DNA from: Bradyrhizobium vignae
Lineage (GTDB): Bacteria > Pseudomonadota > Alphaproteobacteria > Rhizobiales > Xanthobacteraceae
Assembly (NCBI RefSeq): GCF_004114425.1
Contig: NZ_RDQF01000002.1
Coordinates: forward strand, 124,001-188,000
Direction: 5' to 3'
Length of the DNA stretch: 64,000 nucleotides
Below, in pieces: positions 28,230 through 37,155 of this stretch. Each line of letters begins with the position of its first letter. Positions within the stretch are counted from its first letter, which is position 1. The notes beneath the pieces were generated by a model that saw only the letters and a list, made by a program, of their open reading frames with translations, was not told the origin of the DNA and did not search any database. Made by a program: the position numbers and the translations under genes.

Positions 28230-28437
28230 TACCTGTCGTTTTGAATAGCCGGCCTCCAGTTCATTATAGCGTTCGATACCGGCGAGAGGTCTTGCCTCCT
28301 CAGGCGTAAGCCGCCTAACGCGACGAGATAACGACATTTTCCCCATGCTCTGCCAACCGATCAGCGATGACGCGGCCAATGCCACGTGATGAGCCCTTGA
28401 TCACTGCGACCTAGCCGGACATGTCGAATAGGATCAT
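28230..28437 (-). pseudogene. N-terminal relic of an SDR gene
   Basis: A good ribosome site (GAGGGAG) and ATG at 28437 begin MILFDMSG, then a TAG, then VAVIKGSSRGIGRVIAD and HGENVVISSR, then another TAG. Both stops sit where the family has Lys, so each may be an AAG-to-TAG change. Beyond this the frame decays and merges with the end of the plus-strand SDR. It lies directly downstream of the kinase and ACAD genes on the same strand, so that operon once encoded one more SDR. Confidence 0.7.
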
Positions 28438-28501
28438 CAATAGACACTCCCTCTTCAACGGGGAGCAACGTTCTTCTGTTGGCGGCTCGTGCGCGGATCG
28501 T

Positions 28502-29578
28502 TCATTGCGCACCCGCCACCATGGCATAGCGCCATGCTAGTTTGGCCATTGGCGCGACGCGCTCTGTGGCTTCGAGCGCGCGCGCGCTCGAAGCCGTGCC
28601 ATCGCGAAGGCGGCCCGCAATTCCCTGCGCAATACCGGCTAGCCGAAACAGGTTGTAGGCGAAGTACCAGTCCAGGTTGGCGACTGCCCCCATTCCGGTA
28701 GCGGTGCCGTAGATCTCGATCGCCTGATGGACATCGGGAATGTTGAGCTCACTGACGTTTGCACCGTACAAGCTTACTCGGCCGGGAGAGGACGAGATCC
28801 ACTGCAACAATAGATAGGTAAAATCCGCCAGGGGATCGCCAAGCGTCGACAGCTCCCAGTCGAGCACGGCGACAACCTCGGGCCCGCCTGTGGCAAAGAC
28901 CATGTTGTCGAGGCGATAGTCACCATGAACCACCGAGACACGGGCCTGCTTCGGAACGGTCCTGGGCAACCATTCGATCAACCTCTCCATCTCCGGTATC
29001 GGTTGGGTTTCCGACGCCCGATACTGTTTGGTCCAACGGTCGACTTGCCGCGCGAAATAGTTTCCCGGCCGGCCGTAGTCTCCCAATCCGATACTTGCCG
29101 GTTCGAAATTATGCAGCTTGGCCAGCGTCTGGATTTCGCCGAGGTAGATCGGCCAACGTTCCTGCCGCTCGACGGAAGGCAATTGCTGATTCCAGAAGAT
29201 CCGGCCTTGAACGAAGGCCATCACGTAGAAATGAGCGCCGATAACCTCCTCTGACGAACACAAGCCAAAAGTCGGTGGGACTGGAAAGCCTTGTTTGTAC
29301 AAGGCATTGATGACCCGGTATTCGCGATCAACAGCGTGCGCCGAAGGCAGCAGTTTACCAAACGGCTTGCGACGAAGCACATAGGAGCGCGTTGGCGTGT
29401 CAAGGCGGTAGGTTGGGTTCGACTGTCCTCCTCTAAACTGAGATAAACGGATGGGCCCTTCGAAACCCTCGACATTCGCCTTCATCCAGTCTGCGAGCCG
29501 GACTTCGTCGATCCTGTGCGTTGCCTCGACGGCTTTGGTTCCGGAGTACTCGTCATCCGGATTCGCAAGGGATGCCAT
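28502..29578 (-). CDS. APH-family phosphotransferase, ACAD10/11 kinase-domain type
   Basis: A 358-residue kinase-fold protein with VLRRKPFGKLLPSAHAVDRE, HFYVMAFVQGRIFW, the catalytic loop VVHGDYRLDNMVF and the metal loop VLDWELSTLGDPLADF. This pattern is that of the N-terminal kinase domain of animal ACAD10/ACAD11 and of bacterial LvaA-like kinases, which phosphorylate 4-hydroxyacyl-CoA. It starts five bases after the stop of the ACAD gene upstream. The pair therefore looks like ACAD11 split into two genes. The role in 4-hydroxyacyl-CoA breakdown is inferred from family and context. Confidence 0.88.
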   Translation of the reverse strand: MASLANPDDEYSGTKAVEATHRIDEVRLADWMKANVEGFEGPIRLSQFRGGQSNPTYRLDTPTRSYVLRRKPFGKLLPSAHAVDREYRVINALYKQGFPVPPTFGLCSSEEVIGAHFYVMAFVQGRIFWNQQLPSVERQERWPIYLGEIQTLAKLHNFEPASIGLGDYGRPGNYFARQVDRWTKQYRASETQPIPEMERLIEWLPRTVPKQARVSVVHGDYRLDNMVFATGGPEVVAVLDWELSTLGDPLADFTYLLLQWISSSPGRVSLYGANVSELNIPDVHQAIEIYGTATGMGAVANLDWYFAYNLFRLAGIAQGIAGRLRDGTASSARALEATERVAPMAKLAWRYAMVAGAQ

Positions 29579-29583
29579 CGGTA

Positions 29584-30825
29584 CTAGCGCCGCGGTTCCG
29601 CGGCTTCGCGTTGCCGCTTCAACTCGAGACGGGCAATAGCCCGGTTATGAACTTCATCCGGTCCGTCCGCGAAACGCAGGGACCGAATTGCAGCGTACGC
29701 GCTCGCAAGGCCCGGATCCTCCGTCACTCCAGCAGCTCCCCACGCCTGGATGGCGTTGTCGATGATCTCGATAGCCATCCGCGGGGCGGCGACCTTGATC
29801 ATTGCGATTTCAAGCTGGGCCCCCTTGTTGCCCACTCTGTCCATCATGTCAGCCGCCTTCAATGTTAAAAGTCTGGTACGCTCGATGTCGATGCGAGCCT
29901 CGGCGATCCTCTGCTCCCAGACCGAGTGCTCTACGATACGTTTTCCGAAAGCCACGCGTTCCGTGAGACGCTCAACCATCTTCTCCAAAGCGAACTCGGC
30001 CACCCCGATCGTTCGCATGCAATGGTGAATGCGTCCTGGTCCGAGCCGCCCCTGAGCGATTTCGAATCCGCGTCCCTCACCGAGGAGCATATTCTCCACC
30101 GGGACCTTCACATCCTCCAGAAGAACCTGGGCGTGTCCATGAGGCGCTTGGTCATATCCGAAGACGGGCAAAATGCGCTCAACTTTCACCCCGGGCGTAT
30201 CCATGGGCAGCAACAGCTGGGATTGCTGCTGATGCCGAGCCGCCGAAGGGTCGGTCTTTCCCATCAGAATTCCCAATTTGCAACGAGGATCAGGCACTCC
30301 TGACGAAAACCACTTTCGGCCATTGATCACATAGTGATCCCCCCGTCGCTCGATCCTGGTTTCGATGTTAGTCGCGTCAGACGATGCAACTGCCGGTTCG
30401 GTCATCAAGAACGCCGAACGGATCTCGCCATCCATCAACGGACGCAACCATTTGCGCTTCTGCTCCCTGCTTCCGTAGCGGATCAGAACTTCCATGTTGC
30501 CAGTATCCGGCGCGGAGCAGTTGAAGACCTCTGAGGACCACTTGATCCGGCCCATTTCTTCAGCGAGCGGAGCGTATTCGAGATTGGTCAGACCCGCGCC
30601 ACGGAACTCATCATCTTCATGATCGTTGGGCGGCATGAACATGTTCCAGAGGCCTTCGGCGCGCGCCACCTTTTTGAGGTCCTCGATGACAGGTATCACC
30701 TTCCAGCGCGGCCCCTCGGACTCCTGGCTGTGATAGATTGAATCCGCAGGCTTCACATGCTGGTTGAGAAATCGAACCACGCGATCACGCCATTCCCTCT
30801 GACGGTCGGAGAGTTCAAAGTTCAT
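29584..30825 (-). CDS. Acyl-CoA dehydrogenase, ACAD10/11 (LvaC-like) type
   Basis: A 413-residue flavoprotein with [76 protein letters not shown] and [17 protein letters not shown]. These segments mark the ACAD10/ACAD11 branch rather than ordinary acyl-CoA dehydrogenases. In that branch the enzyme works on 4-phosphoacyl-CoA and removes phosphate to give enoyl-CoA. The kinase that would make its substrate is the next gene, five bases away. A GGAG ribosome site precedes the ATG. Substrate length is unknown. Confidence 0.9.
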   Translation of the reverse strand: MNFELSDRQREWRDRVVRFLNQHVKPADSIYHSQESEGPRWKVIPVIEDLKKVARAEGLWNMFMPPNDHEDDEFRGAGLTNLEYAPLAEEMGRIKWSSEVFNCSAPDTGNMEVLIRYGSREQKRKWLRPLMDGEIRSAFLMTEPAVASSDATNIETRIERRGDHYVINGRKWFSSGVPDPRCKLGILMGKTDPSAARHQQQSQLLLPMDTPGVKVERILPVFGYDQAPHGHAQVLLEDVKVPVENMLLGEGRGFEIAQGRLGPGRIHHCMRTIGVAEFALEKMVERLTERVAFGKRIVEHSVWEQRIAEARIDIERTRLLTLKAADMMDRVGNKGAQLEIAMIKVAAPRMAIEIIDNAIQAWGAAGVTEDPGLASAYAAIRSLRFADGPDEVHNRAIARLELKRQREAAEPRR

Positions 30826-30898
30826 GGCAAGACTCCGCTGGTTATAAGAATTGTGGCACGGTTTTAAAGTTTGATCGTAACCCGAGGCGGGCGCGTAA

Positions 30899-31690
30899 TC
30901 AGAGTGCGAAGGTAAACCCGCCGTTCACAGGATAGGTCTGTCCCGTGATCCAGGGGCTCGCGTCTGACGCAAGGAACAGCACCATATTCGCAACGTCGAC
31001 GGGATCACCGCGCCTGCGAATGATGTACTTCTCGAGAATGCGCTTCTCGATCTCCGGATTCGGATTCACCCGCGAGTTCGTATCCGTAGAAACCGCAGCA
31101 ATAGCTACCGAGTTGGCCGTGATCTGATAGCGACCGAGCGTACGCGCAACGGCCCGCATGAAGCCGGCCGCGCCAGCTTTCGCTCCCGCATAAATTTCCA
31201 GGCCAGGGTCCCCCCACCGTCCGGCATCTGAAATGATCGTGATAATCCTTCCGGGCGCCTGACGCTCGATCAGGCTGGGAATGATCGCCGACGTGCAATT
31301 GATCACACCGTAGAGATTCACTCCGATAAACTTGTTCCAGGCCTCAGATCCCACTTCCCAAAAGGGCTTCTTAAGATCAGCCGTCGGGTTTGCACCCGCA
31401 TTGCCCGCATTGTTGACGAGAATCCCGATCTTCCCAAATTCCTTTTCAGTGCGCCCAACTGCATCCTTGACGCTCGCGAGATCCGTCACATCCGCCTGTA
31501 CAGCCAACGCTCTACCGCCCGCCGACCTAATCTCCTCCGCGACGGCCTCAGCCCGATCCAAATGGAAATCGTTTACAGCCACTCCGCCGGCATTGTGCGC
31601 AGCAAAGTGCAGCGCAATTCGCCGGCCAACGTTCTGGCCCGCACCGGTAATGAAAGCGACTCGTCCGCCCAAATCCAAAACCTGACTCAC
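30899..31690 (-). CDS. SDR-family oxidoreductase
   Basis: A 263-residue classical SDR starting at GTG after GGGAGGAAGCG. It has [24 protein letters not shown] (Asp suggests NAD preference), [17 protein letters not shown] in the catalytic Ser region, YAGAK and [12 protein letters not shown]. It is the first gene of a minus-strand group with the ACAD10/11-type dehydrogenase and kinase, controlled by the operator 128 bases upstream. By analogy with LvaD it could interconvert a keto- and a hydroxyacyl-CoA, but this is only context. Confidence 0.87.
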   Translation of the reverse strand: MSQVLDLGGRVAFITGAGQNVGRRIALHFAAHNAGGVAVNDFHLDRAEAVAEEIRSAGGRALAVQADVTDLASVKDAVGRTEKEFGKIGILVNNAGNAGANPTADLKKPFWEVGSEAWNKFIGVNLYGVINCTSAIIPSLIERQAPGRIITIISDAGRWGDPGLEIYAGAKAGAAGFMRAVARTLGRYQITANSVAIAAVSTDTNSRVNPNPEIEKRILEKYIIRRRGDPVDVANMVLFLASDASPWITGQTYPVNGGFTFAL

Positions 31691-32013
31691 CGCTTCCTCC
31701 CGGCTTACTGGCTGTCACAAGCGCAGCCCACGATGCGCGCATCGACGCGGCAGCAGACCTATCCACGCCGCGGATTCCTTCTCGAGGGTGACCGCGCTGG
31801 GCTTTGTAACTCATAATATTTGCTTGTCAACTAGTAAGTTTTAGTTACACTGCGTACCAGCCCGAACTGCCAAGCCGAGCGCCGCTTGCCCATCTTGCAA
31901 GCTTCGCTCTCAAGACCAGCGGCGAAGAGTAATTCGGGCAGCGAGAACGACCTGCTTGCAACGTTGGGGCGTCTCGTAATCAAGCAGGACCATCAGGGAG
32001 GAATACGAGGGCG
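31691..32013. other. Divergent promoter region, SDR and binding-protein genes
   Basis: It contains the operator at 31818-31839 with promoters both ways; nothing else recognisable is seen in the remaining bases up to the GGGAGG ribosome site of the plus-strand gene. Confidence 0.6.
31818..31839. promoter_or_regulatory. TetR-type operator with divergent sigma-70 promoters
   Basis: Half-sites ATTTGCT and AGTAAGT (6 of 7 each) with the 8-bp spacer. On the plus strand TTGTCA, 16 bases, TACACT points to the binding protein at 32014. On the minus strand TTGACA, 16 bases, TACAAA points to the SDR at 31690. A single bound dimer would block both -35 elements. Confidence 0.8.
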
Positions 32014-33228
32014 ATGCGTCATTCAATCTTCAGCACGGTCTTTCTCGCGGCTTTGAGCATATCGGTGGGACCATCGCATGCGCAGAACGCGACTCCGCCA
32101 GGCGTCTCCGATACAGAGATCAAGATCGGAAACTTCTCGCCCTACAGCGGTCCCGCATCTGGATACAGCACGATCGCAAAGGCACAGGCAGCCTACTTCA
32201 AGATGACAAATGCCTCAGGAGGGGTGAACGGCCGCCGCATCAAATTTATCTCCTACGACGATGGCTACAGCCCGCCTAAAGCTGTCGAACAAACTCGGAA
32301 ACTTGTGGAAGGCGACGAGGTTCTGCTGCTCTTCAGCACCTTCGGCACTGCCAGCAACAGCGCGATCCAAAAATACGTCAACCAAAAGCGCGTTCCCCAT
32401 CTTATGATCGGAAGCGGCGCCGCAAAATGGGATGACCCGAAGAACTTCCCGTGGTCACTCGCTTGGCCCCCGAACTACCAGACTGAGGGACGACTTTACG
32501 CGCACTATATTCTCAAGAATTTTCCCGGCAAACGCGTTTCCGTTCTTTATCAGAACGACGATTTGGGTAAGGACTATCTGAAAGGGTTGAACGCTGTCTT
32601 CGGATCGGAAAGGTCGCGAATCGTTGTGAGCGAAGCGGCCTATGAAGTCACATCTCCGAACATCGATTCGCAGATCGTCCAGCTCCGCAACCAGAATGCG
32701 GATATCTTTCTCAACTTCAGCACGCCCAAATTCGCTGCACAGGCGATTAAGAAGATCGCCGAACTCGATTGGCACCCGGTGCACATCATGAGTAACATAT
32801 CTGTGTCTGTGTCGAGTGTTCTCAAACCGGCGGGTTTTGAGCAATCCAAAGGTATCATGAGCGCCGCTTACATTAAGGATCCTAATGATCCGCAATGGAA
32901 GGATGATCCCGCGATGAACGAATATCGCGAGTTCATGGCGAAATGGTATCCCGAGGGCGATGTGACCGATGGAGCCAACATCCAAGGCTACGTGACGGCT
33001 GGCGTCATGATCCGAATCCTCAACCAATGTGGAGATGATCTCAGCCGGGAAAACATCATGAAGCAGGCTACGAGCCTCGACCTCCCAATTCCCCAATACC
33101 TTCCAGGCATCGTCGCGAAAACCAGTCCGACCGATTACACCCCCATCGAACAGCTTCGCATGATGCGGTTCAATGGCCAGTCATGGGAGCTGTTCGGACC
33201 GATGCTCTCGGGCGACGGAACCGAATAG
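32014..33228 (+). CDS. Branched-chain amino-acid-type ABC substrate-binding protein
   Basis: A 404-residue periplasmic protein with a signal peptide ending SHA-Q near residue 24. The mature start VSDTEIKIGNFSPYSGPASG and VNGRRIKFISYDDGYSPPKAVEQTRKLVE (in parts) are typical of periplasmic-binding-protein family 6, LivJ-like. No Liv permease or ATPase is in this window, so it is an orphan here and must work with a transporter encoded elsewhere or act as a sensor partner. It follows a divergent operator. Related proteins in aromatic and steroid degraders bind non-amino-acid ligands. Confidence 0.92.
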   Translation: MRHSIFSTVFLAALSISVGPSHAQNATPPGVSDTEIKIGNFSPYSGPASGYSTIAKAQAAYFKMTNASGGVNGRRIKFISYDDGYSPPKAVEQTRKLVEGDEVLLLFSTFGTASNSAIQKYVNQKRVPHLMIGSGAAKWDDPKNFPWSLAWPPNYQTEGRLYAHYILKNFPGKRVSVLYQNDDLGKDYLKGLNAVFGSERSRIVVSEAAYEVTSPNIDSQIVQLRNQNADIFLNFSTPKFAAQAIKKIAELDWHPVHIMSNISVSVSSVLKPAGFEQSKGIMSAAYIKDPNDPQWKDDPAMNEYREFMAKWYPEGDVTDGANIQGYVTAGVMIRILNQCGDDLSRENIMKQATSLDLPIPQYLPGIVAKTSPTDYTPIEQLRMMRFNGQSWELFGPMLSGDGTE

Positions 33229-33298
33229 CGGTTCCGTTCCGTGCGTAGCCGGAGCTTCTTTAGGGCCGGAAGTTGATCCGCAAGGAGTGATGAGGAAA

Positions 33299-35479
33299 AT
33301 GGCGATCTCCAACAAGGGCGGAGCGCAAGTGTTCGCCACAGCTCCTGGCCAAGACGGCGCCCATCTCACCTACTGTAGGCTGTGCGAGGCCCAGTGTGGC
33401 CTCGTTGCCCAGGTCAAGAACGGGATGATTGTCAAGGTCCGTCCTGACGAAGAACATGTAACCTCGGCGGGGCATCTATGCGTGAAAGGGCCCGCGATGG
33501 CCTCCGTGACGCATGATCCTGATCGCGTGTTGTCGCCGTTGCGTCGCAAAGGCGGTCCTGGTGATTTCGAACCAGTGTCGTGGGAGGAGGCGCTGGACGA
33601 TATCGCGAAGCGCTTGCACAGCGTCCTAGAGCTCTACGGTTCCGGAGCCGTGGCAACCTACTCCGGTAACCCCGCCTCGTTCGCGACCATGCACTATTCC
33701 TATACGAGGATGTTCGGCGCGGCGCTCGGGTCCAAAGCCAAAGCGTTCAGCGCAATGCACACCGACACCGCATCCAAGATTCTGGCGCAGGAGCTTGTTT
33801 ATGGGACCCCAGTTCCGGTTACCTTTCCAGACCTCGAGGACTGTGACTTCCTGATGATGCTCGGCGCCAACCCGATGGTATCGCATATGTCACTTGTGTC
33901 CGAGCCTCGCGTTCGTCAAAAGCTTGCCGCCATTCATCAACGTGGTCGGGTTGTCGTAGTGGACCCGCGCCGGACAGAGACGGCGCGCTTGTTCGAACAT
34001 CTGCCCATCCGTCCCGATACAGATGCCTGGCTCATAGCGGCGATGCTGCAGCACATCTTTGCATCTGGCTTGGAAGATAGAAAGACGCTGGAGCAGAGGA
34101 GCGAAGGGGCTGAACAACTTCGGGAAGCAGTCAAGCCAATCACGCCTGAACGTGCCTCGTCCTACTGTGGAGTACCGTCGCAGGCAATCCGTAGCCTGGC
34201 TGTTCGGTTCGCCCAAGCGCGTACTGCGGCGTGCTACGGCCGGGTGGGAGTATGCCGCGGACGCTACGCGACGCTCGTCAACGTATTGATCGAGTTGCTA
34301 AACGTGGTCACGGGCCGCTTTGGCCAGGCCGGAGGCTGGGTATCCGGGATGTCGCCGCTGCAAGCGGACGGCGGTCCAAGGACCTATCCAGCATACGGTA
34401 GTAAGCGGTCGCGCATCGGTGACTTGCCTCTGATCATCGGCAGCTCACCCGGCGGCAGCCTCGCGGACGAGATCACGACAGGCGGCCCGGATCAAATGCG
34501 GGTACTGTTCATGGATTCTGGCAATCCGGTCGCCAGCTACCCACAGGGCGACCAGCTGGCTGGCGCTCTCGAGCAACTCGACATGATGGTCGCGCTCGAC
34601 CTTTACATCACGGAGACCACCCGCCACGCCCACTACATTCTTCCCTCACCGACCTTTTATGAACGCGACGATCTCACCGACATGTGGGTCGCCAATGCTC
34701 CCCGCCCATGGATTCAGTACGTGGGGGCAGTATTACCGCCATTGGGGAAGGCACGACTGGAGTTCGACGTCTACGATGCCATTCTACAAAGGCTGGGACT
34801 ACCAAGCCTGCTCTCCAACTTCGCCTCATCCGATACCCCCCGACCAAGGCTCATGGAAGCCGTCGACAGAGCACTTCGCGCTGGCGTATACGGCGATCGC
34901 TTTGGCGAACGATCGTCCGGCCTTTCGCTTGCGCGGCTGCGAGACGAATTTCCCCACGGCGTCCGTCTCTCAGACCGGGTAGATGCGGCAGCCTCATGGG
35001 CGAGGCTACGCACACCGGATGGCAAGATAAGACTGTGGCATCCTGTTTTTGGTGCCGAGTTTGCCCGGTTGCAAGGCGCAGCAACAGACGAGGACGGCCC
35101 CTTGCGCTTGATTGGCCGTCGCAAGCTCCCGTCCATGAATAGCTGGATGCACAACGTCGAAAGGCTTGTGCGCTCCGATAGACCGACCTTGCTGATGAAT
35201 CCGCTTGACGCAGAAACACGCGGTATTCACGACGGGACGCGCGTCAAGATCACCAGCTCATTTGGCAGCATCGAGGTCGAAGTCGAACTCTCCACCGATA
35301 TGATTGCGGGTGCCGTAAGTTACCCACACGGGTGGGGTAATCGGGGCGGCTGGACGCACGCCGCAAGCCTTCCAGGAGCGAACGTAAACCTGCTCGCCTC
35401 ATCGCGACCGCAAGATTGGGAGCAGATTTCCGGAATGATCCACCTCGACGGCGTGCCGGTCATCGTCCTGCCTGTCTGA
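33299..35479 (+). CDS. Molybdopterin oxidoreductase, DMSO-reductase family
   Basis: A 726-residue protein with an N-terminal 4Fe-4S motif (YCRLCEAQCG, then HLCVKGP), the domain-I entry DPDRVLSPLRRK, cofactor segments LGANPMVSHMS, VVVDPRRTETARL and MDSGNPVASYP, and a C-terminal molydopterin dinucleotide-binding domain with LMNPLDAETRGIHDGTRVKI. No Tat signal is visible, so it is likely cytoplasmic. I start at the Met of MAISNKGG, 11 bases after AAGGAG; a start nine bases earlier is possible. The reaction is unknown; some relatives hydroxylate or reduce hydrophobic substrates. It follows the orphan binding protein by 70 bases. Confidence 0.88.
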   Translation: MAISNKGGAQVFATAPGQDGAHLTYCRLCEAQCGLVAQVKNGMIVKVRPDEEHVTSAGHLCVKGPAMASVTHDPDRVLSPLRRKGGPGDFEPVSWEEALDDIAKRLHSVLELYGSGAVATYSGNPASFATMHYSYTRMFGAALGSKAKAFSAMHTDTASKILAQELVYGTPVPVTFPDLEDCDFLMMLGANPMVSHMSLVSEPRVRQKLAAIHQRGRVVVVDPRRTETARLFEHLPIRPDTDAWLIAAMLQHIFASGLEDRKTLEQRSEGAEQLREAVKPITPERASSYCGVPSQAIRSLAVRFAQARTAACYGRVGVCRGRYATLVNVLIELLNVVTGRFGQAGGWVSGMSPLQADGGPRTYPAYGSKRSRIGDLPLIIGSSPGGSLADEITTGGPDQMRVLFMDSGNPVASYPQGDQLAGALEQLDMMVALDLYITETTRHAHYILPSPTFYERDDLTDMWVANAPRPWIQYVGAVLPPLGKARLEFDVYDAILQRLGLPSLLSNFASSDTPRPRLMEAVDRALRAGVYGDRFGERSSGLSLARLRDEFPHGVRLSDRVDAAASWARLRTPDGKIRLWHPVFGAEFARLQGAATDEDGPLRLIGRRKLPSMNSWMHNVERLVRSDRPTLLMNPLDAETRGIHDGTRVKITSSFGSIEVEVELSTDMIAGAVSYPHGWGNRGGWTHAASLPGANVNLLASSRPQDWEQISGMIHLDGVPVIVLPV

Positions 35480-35486
35480 GTTCAGC

Positions 35487-35502
35487 CCGGCCGCGTGGCC
35501 GG
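35487..35502. terminator. Short hairpin between convergent genes
   Basis: Arms CCGGCC (35487-35492) and GGCCGG (35497-35502) with a four-base loop lie eight bases after the oxidoreductase stop. There is no T-run, so it may be a weak or Rho-assisted terminator. Confidence 0.3.
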
Positions 35503-35570
35503 ACTCCCTGACGTCTCGATATCGCCAAGGCCGCCGGCGCCAGACACAACGCTCCAGCGTCCCAGCCGCG

Positions 35571-36296
35571 CTACATGGCCGCCCCCTTCGTCCCGGCCGA
35601 ATGTCCCGGCTGCACGGGATCGAATGCTTTCATGAACGGCAACGGCGTCTCGTTAGCCAACGAGCACACCCTCTTCTGCCAACGCTCCAACACTTCTTCG
35701 CGTTGTGCGGGTGTCATCGATGCGGGACCGTGTACTACGTGATGATCGAGTACCTCAAATCCGCAAAAATTGAGTGTGCCGACGCGAAGCGGATGGAGAA
35801 CCCAGTTCAAATCGCCATAGAGGGCGGACGGTCCGAACCGGTCTTCTGCAGCTCCCATCGACAGCGACAGCAAAGCCCGCTTGCCATAGAGCGGCGCCTT
35901 CTCAAAAAAGCGGCCTCCTCCATAGGCGAAGCCGGCAGCCAAAACGCGATCAAACCACCCCTTTAGTATTGCCGGGACCGAAAACCAGTACAGCGGGAAC
36001 TGGAAGATGACCAGATCTGCGCGCAACAACCGTTCTTGCTCACGTAGGATATCTGCTGAGAACCCGTGATCACCACCAGCTGCAGCATCCCTCTGTTCTG
36101 CCTGATATTTAAAAAACTTCGGATTCGAACGCCTCGTAAAATCTTGCGCGGTTGCACGCGCTTCGAACCCTTCAGCGTACAGGTCACTCACCGCAACTTC
36201 GCATCCATTCTCGGTCAGAGTGCGAACTGCGATATCCCGTAGCGCGCCGTTGAACGAGCGCGGTTCCTGATGAGCAAAGACAAGAAGCACATTCAT
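35571..36296 (-). CDS. NAD(P)H:quinone oxidoreductase, flavodoxin-like (NQO1/MdaB family)
   Basis: A 241-residue flavoprotein that uses NAD(P)H to reduce quinones or similar acceptors by two electrons. It has LLVFAHQEPRSFNGALRD at the start, the FMN/FAD-contact FQFPLYWFSVPAILKGWFDR and the loop MGAAEDRFGP. I start at the Met of MNVLLVFAHQEP; an ATG 24 bases upstream is less likely. It is encoded on the minus strand 54 bases downstream of a crotonase gene and at the end of the ACAD operon. It may recycle electrons or protect against quinones formed during catabolism. Confidence 0.88.
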   Translation of the reverse strand: MNVLLVFAHQEPRSFNGALRDIAVRTLTENGCEVAVSDLYAEGFEARATAQDFTRRSNPKFFKYQAEQRDAAAGGDHGFSADILREQERLLRADLVIFQFPLYWFSVPAILKGWFDRVLAAGFAYGGGRFFEKAPLYGKRALLSLSMGAAEDRFGPSALYGDLNWVLHPLRVGTLNFCGFEVLDHHVVHGPASMTPAQREEVLERWQKRVCSLANETPLPFMKAFDPVQPGHSAGTKGAAM

Positions 36297-36350
36297 CCAA
36301 CTTCTCCAGCAAGTTTGCACAAAGCAACTACACCGCCGTCGAATGCGGGG

Positions 36351-37127
36351 TCAGCGCCCCTTGAAGACGGGCGCTCGGCGCTCAGCAGTTGCCTCGACAC
36401 CCTCTTTAAAGTCATCGGTCTGACGAAGCCGGCTCTGCTCTGCAAGCTCGTGATCGGTCGCCTGCCGCACGCGCTCCGCCAGTCCTTCGCGCATCGTGGC
36501 GCGAGTCGCGAGCAAGCCCAGAGGCGAGCACTCCGCAATCTCTTCCGCGAGCTTGAGCGCTGCGCTTCGTACCTCGTCCTGAGATACCAGGATGTCTGCG
36601 AGTCCCATCTCATAGGCTTCTTTGCCCGTTACACGGCGGCTCGTGTAGAACATCAGGGCGGCCTTGGTGCTGCCGATCAACGCCGGGAGTGTAACGGTCA
36701 GCCCGAAGCCAGGATGAAAGCCCAACTTTGTGAAGTTGGCCGAAAAACGCGCCTCGGCGCATGTCACTCGGAAATCCGCCGACATCGCAAGTCCAAGACC
36801 ACCGCCGATTGCCGCGCCGTGCACCGCTGCCACTATCGGCTTCTTGTTCCTGAAAATACGAACCGCCTCGACGTAGAGATGAGCTGCACCTTGCGAAGCC
36901 CGCTCCTCGCCGGTCTTCGCTGCCGCGGAACCAAAATCGGCGCCGGCGCAGAAGGCCTTGCCTTGAGCGGCAAGCACGACCGCACGGACCGCGGGATTCG
37001 CGTCGATCGCGTCAAGCGCATCTGCAATGCTCCTGATCAACTCAAGATCAAAATAGTTCAGTGGCGGACGACGAATTTCGATCGTTGCGACGTGGCCCGC
37101 ATGCGATACATCGATATCCCGGCTCAT
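36351..37127 (-). CDS. Enoyl-CoA hydratase/isomerase-family protein
   Basis: A 258-residue crotonase-fold protein: GKAFCAGADFGSAA and HGAAIGGGLGLAMSADFRV form the CoA and oxyanion sites. Neither classical catalytic Glu is in place (GGGLGLAM; ANFTKLGFHPGFG), so isomerase or hydrolase activity is as likely as hydration. It lies 28 bases downstream of the large ACAD gene and probably shares its transcript. The insertion before RASQGAAHLYVEA is typical of crotonases from steroid- and terpenoid-type clusters, though I only judge this by eye. Confidence 0.85.
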   Translation of the reverse strand: MSRDIDVSHAGHVATIEIRRPPLNYFDLELIRSIADALDAIDANPAVRAVVLAAQGKAFCAGADFGSAAAKTGEERASQGAAHLYVEAVRIFRNKKPIVAAVHGAAIGGGLGLAMSADFRVTCAEARFSANFTKLGFHPGFGLTVTLPALIGSTKAALMFYTSRRVTGKEAYEMGLADILVSQDEVRSAALKLAEEIAECSPLGLLATRATMREGLAERVRQATDHELAEQSRLRQTDDFKEGVEATAERRAPVFKGR

Positions 37128-37155
37128 TCAAATTCCCTTGCTCTTAATCACAATT

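Noticed and set aside
30840..30870. Sigma-54-like TGGCACG upstream of the ACAD at 29584
   Set aside because: The matching TTGC at -12 spacing is missing, and it lies inside an operon with a sigma-70 promoter and operator upstream.
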